Below are positions 49,801 to 59,249 of a stretch of DNA of 64,000 nt, in pieces. A model generated the notes under the pieces. The model did not search any database. It saw only the letters and a list, made by a program, of their open reading frames with translations, and was not told the origin of the DNA. Location of the stretch: positions 66,944 to 130,943 of the forward strand of contig NW_003123416.1 in the NCBI RefSeq assembly GCF_000003605.2, given 5' to 3'. Source of the stretch: Saccoglossus kowalevskii (lineage: Eukaryota; Hemichordata; Enteropneusta; Harrimaniidae). The stretch's first letter is position 1, and every line of letters begins with the position of its first letter. Position numbers and translations under genes: made by a program.

Positions 49801-52154
49801 CGATCTTTTACTTATTTAGCCATGCACAGCGCCCCTTGTTGATGAATTGTTGAAACCTACAAATTGTGTGTTTGTCAAATATTTTAGGGGAAAAAAAGAA
49901 ATAAAAAAGAAAAGAGAAACAAATCGCCTCACTGACCATTTTTTTGGAAAACATTATTTTTTTGCAAGACATAATTTTTCGCCATGTTACCTGGTTACTT
50001 ATACACTGTACGTTTCAATTTAATTTGAAGTACTAGGCAACATAGTTTCTCCATCAACAAATTATGCTAGTAATTCTCACCATCTGCCGATACTTCATCA
50101 TTACGACTCCACTACTTAAAAATAACTCATGAAATACACTGAAACTGTAAAATTTGCAGTGGAAAATCACAGTCATTAACACCATGGCCATAGAAAGAAA
50201 ATTTGAATTATTATACACGCAAAGAAACCAATATATCAATGGTATTCGGCATCATTTTCCTCCTCGTTTATTACCCGTTCTAAGATGAGTTAATTCTCGG
50301 TAACTCGAATACAGCGCGTGTGTTCGAGTTGATACCTGATAAAACCCAGTAGAACGTCAATCAGTTCTTCAATTGCGTTGTGCAAATGTATACTATGTCG
50401 ACCTTTTCCCGTGGTGCAATGCATGAAACAAAGTTTAAATGTCCCAGAGACGCGTGCATTTATATTCGAGGAACTGAGAATTGACCATGTGTGATTTGCT
50501 TTCATTAATAAGCAAATACAAACCATGTCGTTGTATTTTGTCAGAGTATGTTTAGAGTATAGAGGAAAATTACTACGGCCGGCTAGAATTATTAACCCGG
50601 ATGTAAACTATGACTCGGGACACGAAGAGCGCAATAAATATCGCCTACCATGTCAGCCGATATTTGCTTAAATATTAATTTACATACCTCATACATGATT
50701 AAAATACAAGTCACTTTCATAAAGTTGTATTGTGTGCACAGCTTAATTTAAATGCCCTTTCAATTTTGGGTAAGTTACGCGATTTACACTGATCGAAAAC
50801 TGAAGTAATGCACCGTGACGGGTTATTTAAGTAATTATTTGTCTTCACTGCACTGCTGTTTGAATTCTGCTTTGATTGGGCGCTAAATACGGCCGCAGAG
50901 GGTAACATTAGTCGTCATATACATTCAAATGGGAGTCACGCAAATATTATTATAAATATAATTATCATTAATATAAATACCAAAAATCGTCTGATTCATA
51001 TATCTTGCTAATATCGCATTTATGTATTTACCATTACAGAAAGCAAACAACTTGAGCACAATTTTGCCGATAGTGCAACTTTAACGCTAGCTTAATTCGG
51101 CGTAACATAAACAGGTGCAGTCTACGTACTCATACAAAAAACCTTAGTAGGCAATTATGTTATGTCATACACCATGTACACGTATGCATGGGTATGATGC
51201 ATTGCATATTGACGTCACAATATGTAAATATTTCACAGTGACGTCACTATATACTTAGTACTACACAACATACCTGCCTGTGTTCTTGATAGTGCCGTCT
51301 CCGTCTTTCAGTATATTAACCAATTGTTTTAATTGAATAGTAACACCAACTTTAATGGGTTCTCTTTTCGGTGCTTCAAATGAAACATACGAATGACTGA
51401 CAGTTGACATGTACAGACTTATCTAGCATGCAATTTATGACGATCGATTTATACGTCAAGTTGCCATGATTCTGGTGATCTAGTACTTTGGAATCAATAT
51501 AATAAGTTATGTTTTAACGCGACTTAAGTTATGTGGCTGTCATTTAAAACAAGTTGTATGATCAGAAATCTTTGACGGAACGTAACTTCACAGCCATGTT
51601 ATGCTGTTGTTCTCAAAATCCAGATACAAGTCATATGGTTACCAAACTACTTTTCGTACAAGACACAGGCCAAAAGTGACCTTCGCAGGAATATATATAA
51701 AAAAAATATCTCGTTATTGTAGTTGTAAAATTGGTCACTTGTGTTTGTATAGAATTAACAGTATCTGATTAATACTATTTTTTTTATGGAATAATGCTTC
51801 GACACAGGTTTCCATGGTTATATTTAACTTTTCCATGATTTTTTTTTAAATTAAAAAAAATAGAATATGATGTTATCAATAGTTATGTGGACAGCATGTC
51901 GAGCTGCAATCCCTCGTACGTTCTTGTCTCGACATTGCGTCCATGCGAATGCCGACCTCAAAGTGAACCTACGCGAACATTCCCATCCAACACACAGCGA
52001 CACGCACACATTCATATCCACTACTGCCTTCTAGCTTACCTGTAACTTTAGCAGCAGTAGATCCGGATGGCTTCTTTGCAGGTGATTTTCCCGTCTTCTT
52101 AACCGCTGGTTTACTGCTGGCTTTGGCGGCAGGTGTTGTCTTTTTCGGCGGCAT
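46828..52154 (-). CDS. Small dynein-D5-like (IQANK1 C-terminus-like) protein, copy B
   Basis: Five exons on the minus strand: 52154-52040, 51373-51274, 49661-49527, 47424-47296, 46990-46828; GT-AG, phases 1, 2, 2, 2; 213 aa. Residues 1-39 are a Lys/Ala/Pro/Ser tail starting MPPKKTTPAAKASSKPAVKK. Residues from about 45 resemble the dynein heavy-chain D5/AAA_9 module: TGRWPLVIDPSGRAGTFLRY (dynein RWPLmIDPQxQA), a KALIGSIRHGKTF step, KDEKYLTIVKE, and DFVFVLVTQMSSPGEELL (dynein FRLYLTTKLxNP). There is no Walker A. From memory the same module ends vertebrate IQANK1, but here there are no IQ or ankyrin repeats. Tandem with copy A. An X-box-like site 237 bp upstream suggests cilia expression. Function unknown; a regulatory or scaffold role is a guess. 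Confidence 0.85.
47148..47222 (-). mobile_element. MITE family B relic in intron 4 of gene B
   Basis: Degenerate reverse copy: CAGTCGTCAGACCGCGCCGC, GACGTATACAACACGTGTGA, ATTCGAACGTGCACTC. It ends 74 nt from exon 4, matching the relic in gene A. Confidence 0.7.
47580..47712. mobile_element. MITE family E, fragment
   Basis: GTGAAAATAAAATTCAGCGA and TTAATTCCAGCTAAAATATG match the interior and right part of the copy at 10594-10805. Located in the 3' end of intron 3 of gene B. Confidence 0.6.
48213..48359. repeat. (CACT)n microsatellite with CGCA variants
   Basis: About 147 bp of CACT units with interspersed CGCACTCA, ending in CAATCAAT units. It lies in intron 3 of gene B. Confidence 0.95.
48450..49330 (-). 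pseudogene. Non-LTR retrotransposon (LINE) relic, minus strand
   Basis: Reading down from 49330 on the minus strand: EIKQGSVLGPLFFLIN (reverse transcriptase motif B), ISADDTTVATL (motif C, the catalytic DD) and ELKKVCDWLTSNKLSINTDK. After an inserted MITE come the C-terminal pieces KIENNSLPSKFISFFTNNG and others, typical of LINE tails. Frames are broken. It lies in intron 3 of gene B. Confidence 0.88.
48945..49078 (+). mobile_element. MITE family B, copy 6 (nested in the LINE relic)
   Basis: Full length: ATTTAAACGGCGGTGGCCGT to CACCGCCCTCTAA. It interrupts the LINE just after the INTDK motif, so it inserted later than the LINE. Confidence 0.9.
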
Positions 52155-52376
52155 ATTGCAACTGGTAAGATGGTGGTGGTATCAATGACGAAGGGAGGGA
52201 GGGGGTGATTTAAAAACTTACTACAGATCCAAGGTGTAATATCAGTCAATGACGTAATTTACTCAGTCGTGTGATGTTCAATGAGAGTGGTACGATAGAT
52301 AAGGCTAGGCCTTCCCATACACACGAAGCTTCACAAAATCAGCTGTGTCACAGTACGATAAATACAATGAGCGTCT

Positions 52377-52387
52377 CACGTGACGTA
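52377..52387. promoter_or_regulatory. E-box overlapping a CRE-like half-site
   Basis: CACGTG then TGACGTA; the same arrangement occurs at 57537-57547 in gene A's promoter. Confidence 0.5.
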
Positions 52388-52390
52388 TCC

Positions 52391-52404
52391 GTTGCCATTG
52401 CGAT
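52391..52404. promoter_or_regulatory. RFX X-box-like motif, gene B
   Basis: GTTGCCATTGCGAT matches 11 of 14 positions of the palindromic X-box GTTGCCATGGCAAC used by RFX factors at ciliary genes. It is 237 bp upstream of the start codon. Confidence 0.5.
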
Positions 52405-52529
52405 TTGGCACAGCGCCCGCATTGTTGACCGCGGCGAAATACTAGGTCATGCACAAAGACTTTGAAAAAGATAGGTCTCTATGGTCATGCACTGTTTCTC
52501 TCTTCTGTAGATCTGATTCGAAAACTTAC

Positions 52530-52585
52530 GTACTGCCATCTTCTTTATAATACACGGGACCCCTATCAACTGGAGAGAGCGTCAT
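52530..52585 (-). CDS. Possible alternative first exon for gene B
   Basis: ATG at 52585 opens 18 codons (MTLSPVDRGPVYYKEDGS) followed by a strong donor (C then GTAAGT) in phase 2. Exons 3, 4 and 5 of gene B all begin after a phase-2 junction; joining to exon 3 would give an in-frame protein of 160 aa lacking the basic tail. The segment lies just outside the duplicated promoter block and has no counterpart at gene A. It could instead be a chance open frame. Confidence 0.3.
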
Positions 52586-52688
52586 TTTTCGCTGGGCTTC
52601 GACATCAATAATTTAATATCTAACCAGAAGTACTGAGTTAAAAAGTCGCAACCCGTAGTTGTTACACGGCCCCTCTATCATCACGTTC

Positions 52689-52689
<1 letters not shown>

Positions 52690-52764
<75 letters not shown>

Positions 52765-52793
52765 TATAATAATTATAATTATAATAATAATTT
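52690..52793. repeat. (AAT)n microsatellite
   Basis: About 100 bp of AAT units with a few ATTAT interruptions; the poly-Tyr open frame on the complement is an artefact. Confidence 0.97.
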
Positions 52794-53138
52794 TTAATGC
52801 TAATGTTTATCTTCGAACCAATTAACACAACACAACACGTCATTTTTGTTCGCCGTGACGATTGGGTTGGATTATAAACTATAAACTTTGCTTCTATGTA
52901 TAGGAAATGGACCATAACAATCGTTGAGACATAAAACAGAATCAGGTTTTAGAAAACAATAGGTACACAATTCTTTTATTCCAAGAAGTTTACAGATATA
53001 AAAATAATACCATTGAAAAAAATAGCATAAAAATGATTTGCAAATAAGAACTGTTAAACAATGCTCTGCAAATAAAGTGCCCACTTTGAGGAAACTATAA
53101 CTGCATTTACAAGTAATTCCAACCTCAACTCGGCCTTC

Positions 53139-53260
53139 TTAAAGCGCACGCGCGGGGAATGAGACCTAAGCGACGATAACAACGCATGCTAAAAACGCAA
53201 AGGCTCATGGGTTGAAAACAACGACACGCTATGAACTTCTGCCACATGCGCATTTTGGGG
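53139..53260 (+). mobile_element. MITE family A, copy 10 (degraded)
   Basis: Left end shortened (TTAAAGCGCACGCGCGG), core partly replaced (GGTTGAAAACAACGACACGC), right end lost. It lies between genes A and B. Confidence 0.8.
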
Positions 53261-53914
53261 TTCTTAGGTTCCATCACATAGATGACGAAACACAAAGACA
53301 CATCAAGAGTGCCGGAACAATGACTTAGGAATTTCCACATAACGTAAAACCATACTTTATCGACTATTTTGATTGGATAATTAGCACAATGCATACAATT
53401 AATTTAATAATTTAAATGTATTCGGGTACTTAACGTTTTTCTTCTTCAGAATTTAAAACAGACAATCGCAAAGACCAATTTAGAAAAGTTTCAGAAAATT
53501 ACTGTTTCGTGATCATCATTAACCTACCAATGAGCATACACAAATAAGTTTCATAAAAGTCTTTATTTGCAAACACTGTACGCATAAATTATAATATACG
53601 CTAGTCATTCGTTTCAGTAGGCGTGGCGGTTCCGGGAAATCCGATAACAGAAATATTGCACCACATGTCAGTATGAATTGTCCCGTCCAAAACTAAAAAG
53701 GTATAGATATTAGACAAATTCGGCCAGGGAATGTCTGAAAATTTGGAAAACATATACAGGTAGTTAATCGAATATTTTGAAAAGAATCCGGAAAAGAAAA
53801 GAAAATATGATTACAATTTTTTGTTTTGTTTATTGCGTCCAACCCCAAGAACTCTTATTACTAAGAAATGATAGCGTTTAGCACCCCGGTAAGGAAATCA
53901 CCTGCAATGCGATT

Positions 53915-56900
53915 TTAATTTTCCAAAACTGTAACAGTATAGAACTTGTTCAGAAGTTCTTCTCCGGGCGAAGGCATCTGAGTAACCAGTGTAAAAACAA
54001 ACCCATCTATAAGCATGTCATTGAACTGATATTGACCATATTCCTCACCGTCTGACTCCTTCACTATTGACAAATATCTGAAAAATATGCAAATTTTTTA
54101 TACAAATTATTAAACAATTTCATGTTTCTCGTGAAAAGTTTTTTTTTTCGTGCATTATGATATCACGATTCTCGTTAAGATACGACGATCGTCGCGCTAA
54201 AAACTGTGCGTATACAGGTATGTATGGTATGCAAACGACGTGCGTGAAGCAACCAAGTTTTCGTGTCGTGTGCAAAGTGGGTTCCATGCGACGAATACCA
54301 CGCGCATAAATACATTATTTCTGTACACGAAATTCGAATGCGCACTCTGGCACTATTCGAAAATAGTGATGAAACGATGAAGAAAATCAGGTTTTTTAAA
54401 GGAAAGCATTTTTACAAGGATAACTTAGACTTACTTTTCATCTTTTAATAGGTCTTTTGACACGAGGGAATCAAGAAGTCCTTTCTGAATCTCGTCCATC
54501 TGCGTCTTTATATTGCCGTACATATCGGATTCAATCATGTCGATCGTGAATTCTTTTCCGTATCTGAAAAACATCAAATACTCGATTTTAACGATGCCTT
54601 GTGCAATGGATGAGGATTTGTTTTGTAACTACATGCGTAGTATATCTCCTTAGACAACAAGTCAATCAGTCAGTCAATCAATCAATCAAACAAACACACA
54701 AGCAATGAAATTTATATAGTAGAACTCACTAGACAACAAGTCAATTTTTCTAAAGGTATCTATTGTAGGTTTCTGACGCAATTATAGTGCTGAAGTGTTA
54801 CATAAACGTGGAGCTGCTCGGGAAAACACATGATGCAAGTCAAATTTCACAACGTAGCGTATTATTGTAATCTTGTATATTCCCTCCTCGGCGATATGGC
54901 ACACAAGTATCTCGTTGATGTGGGCACGCTTCATGTGAACTCACCTTATTGAACCAATCAAAGCCTTCCTTAGTGTTTCTGGTTGCATGTCACCGGGGCT
55001 AAGAGCCTGCAGGTAATTGGTGTATTGGTAACGTAAGAACGTGCCTGCACGTCCGGAAGGATCGATAACCAATGGCCATCTAAAATTTGGAAATAACAAT
55101 GGTAACTTATATACGATATAACCATATATGGTTTCTTCAGAGCAGTGGAGGTCGATCACGTGACCAAACATAACATCACCATATAAAGAAAATTGTAATG
55201 TTGTTCACTTTCATAACATACTCGCAAATCGAAACATTATATTCATACATTTGACATATCGAGTTTGATGAATCACACACGGATGAATTCAGATGGCGTG
55301 ACGGTTGAGTTCCATCCATACTTGTGCAATAATTCATACACATACAAACAGCAAGGAATCCCAATTAGCGATGTAAATACGCCACATTTAATATTCAATA
55401 AAAAATTGAAAAACCGACAGTTTTAAATAAATAAATAAATGTTATTTCCTCCGAGAATCCTCAAAAATATGGACACGCTATCCATGTACATGTGAACCAC
55501 GGTGAACGTATATACTGTAAAATGACTAATTTTCACTGGGTTTAAATTTCACTGATTTACCATTTCAGACATATTCAGTGGGTTTTAAATTCACGGTTTC
55601 GTCATTTAGATAATGTGTTCTATGCTAAATTTTACATGTTTTAATTTATCGCATTTTTCCAGTCAGCGAAATAAGCTAAATTAAAACCCAGTGAATAATT
55701 ACCCCCTTTACAGTACATTGCGTGATTGCGCCCAGTACTGAGAATGCAACTTATCACATTGATCCTGCATGACGATACATGTATATATTTCTCCCAATGA
55801 CATACTTGGATCGTGTCAATCAACAGAACGCATTGTTTTAGTTATTTCACAAACAGAATTCGGAATGAGTGACGTCATTATTATCACGTGACATACCTGC
55901 CTGTATTCTTGATGGTGCCGTCTTTGTCTTTCAGTATATCAGCCAATTGTTTTAGTTCAATAGTAACACCAACTTTAACGGGTTCTGCTGTTTTGGGTGC
56001 TGCAAGGAAATATGCAAATGTAACGACAACAATTGGAATGGAAGAGGTTAGAGTGGTGAGCGAACGTATCACATGCAAATAATTGCCCTATGTACTGTCT
56101 ATGACTGAACCGATGTATTATATAATATTATAAATCCAAAAGTTCCCAATAAGTCAAAATGTGTTTGCTTGTCCGTTCTCTATTATTGATTTATGAAATT
56201 CAAGAGAGTAGTACAGCGCATTTTCGAATTTCATGTAAACAATGCATTTTACACGCGTTGTATACGTCGCTATGAGTTACATATCGAACAGGACGCGGCA
56301 CGACAACCACCGCCCTTTAAAATATATAAACGACATATAAAATAACTGAATGGAAATCGATGATGGTAGTTAAAGACGCAATGCAGGCGAAAACAATTTT
56401 CTTTCAATTATTGTTGTTCAATTCTCCTTGATGATCAATTATTTATAGTATTCGTAAGATGGAAGATGAAAATAACTACTACGCATGTTCAAGTGATTGC
56501 TGTTGTGCGCACAACTTGAAGAACAATCAGCGCACAGTATTAAATAACTGTATTGAGCTGCTGTCTGTTTTATAACATTTTTTTTTATTCAAGTGGCGTG
56601 TAGCTCACGACCCTTCAATATACGCGATTAAAAATCACCCAAATCAATTTAATAACAAAGATGCATAAAAGTATATACACCAAATAGTGGGACAAGCCGT
56701 ATGGCAATCTAGAATCTGGTCCGTATACATGACATTACCTCGAGCTACCAGGTAATGACGTATAGTCGACAAATAAAATATGCGTCAAACTGTTTTAAAT
56801 ACTTAATATATTTTTCAGTTTATTCATCTGCGCTCTGCTACATCGAAGCACTTGAGTGACAATGAACAACAGATTACATATCCCGACTGGACTAAGGTAT

Positions 56901-57312
56901 GCAAATTACGACGATCGATTACGTCCAGTTGTCATGTCAACCATTGAAAATAAATAAATAAATCGTGATTGGTTAGTACTTTTTAATCAATAAAAAACGT
57001 CAAGTTTTAGCAAGACTTACGTACATACTGTATGTACTATGAACTAACGACGGCATATTGAGCTGTAGCCACTCGAACGATATTGTCACGACACTATGTG
57101 CCTGTGCGTATCGACGCTGTGGGGGTTACATTGCGTGAACTGTCTTCCCCGGCGCTGTAAAGCTCGCGCGCGCGCGCACACACACACACACGCCATAAAA
57201 TACCTGTATCTTTGACAGCAGTGAGTGGTTTACTTCCAGGTGCCTTTCCCGTCTTCTTAACCGCTGGTTTACCGCTGGCTTTGGCGGCAGGTGTTGTCTT
57301 TTTCGGCGGCAT
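53915..57312 (-). CDS. Small dynein-D5-like (IQANK1 C-terminus-like) protein, copy A
   Basis: Paralogue of copy B with identical gene structure: exons 57312-57204, 55999-55897, 55079-54945, 54563-54435, 54077-53915; phases 1, 2, 2, 2; 212 aa. Same order: basic tail (MPPKKTTPAAKASGKPAVKK), KVGVTIELKQLADILKDKDG, TGRWPLVIDPSGRAGTFLRY, FTIDMIESDMYGNIKTQMDE, KDEKYLSIVKE, and FVFTLVTQMPSPGEELLNKF before the stop. By eye, exons 3 and 4 differ from copy B at 3 and 4 residues, exon 5 at 11 of 53, and the tail differs most, so the dynein-like core is under constraint. The promoter shares an X-box-like site and an E-box/CRE with copy B. Cellular role unknown; a ciliary link is inferred from the promoter and the dynein-like fold. 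Confidence 0.87.
54257..54346 (-). mobile_element. MITE family B relic in intron 4 of gene A
   Basis: Degenerate reverse copy: TTTTCGTGTCGTGTGCAAAG, GACGAATACCACGCG, TACATTATTT, ACGAAATTCGAATGCGCACT. It ends 89 nt from exon 4, the equivalent position to the relic in gene B. Confidence 0.75.
55513..55715. mobile_element. MITE family E, copy 2 (gene A intron 2)
   Basis: Left end TACTGTAAAATGACTAATTT then TCACTGGGTTTAA; right end is the complementary TTAAAACCCAGTGAATAATT and TTTACAGTA. Clear palindrome with TA-type ends. Confidence 0.85.
56200..56320 (+). mobile_element. MITE family B, copy 7 (left end eroded)
   Basis: Core and right end intact (TTTTACACGCGTTGTATACG, CACCGCCCTTTAA); located in gene A intron 1. 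Confidence 0.85.
57164..57192. repeat. (CG)n/(CA)n microsatellite
   Basis: GCGCGCGCGCG followed by CACACACACACACA, a short tract just inside intron 1 of gene A. Confidence 0.9.
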
Positions 57313-57607
57313 TTTACTAACAGGTGTCGATGGTGGTGACAGCGTCAGTGTGGGAGGCGATGTGAAATCAGAACTAGTAGATGTATATCCAAGGGGTAAT
57401 ATCAGTCAATTACGCAATTAACACAGCCGTGCAGTGTTTGTAGAAAGTGGTACGATAGATAAGGCCTTCCCATACACACAGACCTTTATAAACAAAATCA
57501 GCTGTGTCACAGTACGACACATACAATGAGCGTCGTCACGTGACGTACCCCTTGCCATGGCGATTTGAGACAGCGCCCGCTTTGCTGACCGTGGCGAAAT
57601 ACTAGGT
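57313..57607 (-). promoter_or_regulatory. Promoter block of gene A, duplicated
   Basis: Homologous to 52155-52448; see that entry. Contains CACGTG/TGACGTA at 57537-57547 and the X-box-like site. Confidence 0.8.
57551..57564. promoter_or_regulatory. RFX X-box-like motif, gene A
   Basis: CTTGCCATGGCGAT, 11 of 14 positions of the consensus, 239 bp upstream of the start codon. Its mismatches differ from those of the gene B site at one half, yet the spacing is the same. Confidence 0.5.
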
Positions 57608-59023
57608 CACGAGCCGTTGTAGCGGTGCATTTAAATCTAAAAACTAAAGATGATTTTTTGATTTAGTTGAAGTCATCGCATCTGCAGTAAAATACATTTC
57701 AAATGGTAAACGTTGGTTTTATTATATCCCTGGCATTATTTGTAAGGAGAGTACTACGACAGGCCGGGCACGGTGGTGACATATGAGAAATATTTTCATC
57801 AACGATCATACACAAATTAGTTAGGGTACTCTAAGTGTGTCTTTGTAAATTTTAAACAGACAATTACAAAATAAAAAAAACTTCCACAAAGTATCAGGAA
57901 ATGTCCTCCCTCAAATTAGACTTGATCGTTCTCATACTGACAGTGAGCATAGTATCGTCGCCATCTTGACAGGGGTAGTAGTTGGTTGCATCACCTCTAC
58001 GTAGTATGGGATTTTCTAATCGATTCTACAGTGTATTACCGGAAATCCTACTTCTCCTACCTTGTGAAGATATATAGTAAGTGTCTGCATTATATCTGTG
58101 AGAATTGTCTTTTTTAACTTGTTTTAAGAAGAAAACTAACCTGCCGTACAGCTAAGCTTGGCTAAACTACCTTGGTTAGGGATTGCTCAGTTACTTCGGC
58201 CTAGGGGGGGGGGGCGTGGGTCAGTAGGGGTGTCACCCTGTTTTCGATATCATGAATAGGGGGCTCACCATGTTTTCCAGAGTTCACACACGCGCTCATG
58301 CATATATTTAAAAACAATTTTATTTCATAACAAAAGATAACAAAGTTAATCGTATTGTGTTCTTAATAATAACTATTACCTATATCATTGCCTATCTATT
58401 TGTTATATTATACAGTTAAGTTTTAAACACATCCTAAGTCCAAGTGCTGCTGATATCAGATTTTTTTATTTAAAGTCTGAAGTCACCATTGTATAAGATA
58501 TTTACTGGATTTATCCAATTATAACAGGAGACGGAAAGACAACACAGCAATTGGTACAAAGAGCAGTGACAGTTTTTGTTCAGCAAATCAAAAAAGTAAA
58601 TTTGTGAAAATGCTGATATATAAATTAAAATAAATAATTAAAAAATAAATAAATAATCAAATAGTTTTTCTGTTTTTTTAACTTTTAAATATGCATATTT
58701 TTTTCTGTAAAATACCAAAATCCAACACAAATTTAAGCAAAAATCAAAGTTTCCTTTGTTTTCATAAACACAGACTGTGCTTCGGGTGTAAAGCTTTCCT
58801 GGTCTATAAGATATGAAAGATATTTTAAATCCAACTTAGTTTTCAAAGAAGTTCAAACCGCCTAGATTCAAATCCTCTTTTTCTATCTTATAAGGGCGTT
58901 TATTAAGTGAGTACTCCACAGCTTTGCTTTTATTTACTATCTTTAGCAGCATAGATTTCCCTCCTTCCTGCAGCCTTTTCTGTAGTCGTTTTTTGGCTTT
59001 ATGCTTCCCCTCCCCTCCTAAGG
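57608..59023. other. Intergenic
   Basis: AT-rich with poly-A/T runs and a G-run at 58205-58214; no gene recognised. Ends at an assembly gap. Confidence 0.35.
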
Positions 59024-59073
59024 NNNNNNNNNNNNNNNNNNNNNNNNNNNNNNNNNNNNNNNNNNNNNNNNNN
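59024..59073. other. Assembly gap
   Basis: 50 N; the flanks do not overlap, so the missing length is unknown. Confidence 0.95.
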
Positions 59074-59249
59074 GTAATTATTTTTTTTACAAAAAAAGTA
59101 ATTTTTCACTTTTGATTGAATACCGCAACGTAGAATGCCGATATGGGCATGGCAAACACACCTTTGAAAAGCTTGAAATCTGGCGATTCCAAGAATATAT
59201 ACTTTTCTGGGTCTATTTGTAGTCGTTTGGTCCCAATTAGAAGATGAAA

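Larger units (their letters stand above)
52155..52448 (-). promoter_or_regulatory. Promoter block of gene B, duplicated
   Basis: Aligns throughout with 57313-57607 upstream of gene A (shared GGTACGATAGATAAGGC, AATCAGCTGTGTCACAGTAC, ATACAATGAGCGTC, GAAATACTAGGTCA). Similarity stops at about 52448, marking one edge of the tandem duplication. Confidence 0.8.

Noticed and set aside
50290-50908. Two minus-strand open frames in gene B intron 2
   Set aside because: Look mildly protein-like but have no family match and do not fit the exon phases of gene B.
52613-52915. Minus-strand frame with a long tyrosine run
   Set aside because: Product of the AAT microsatellite.
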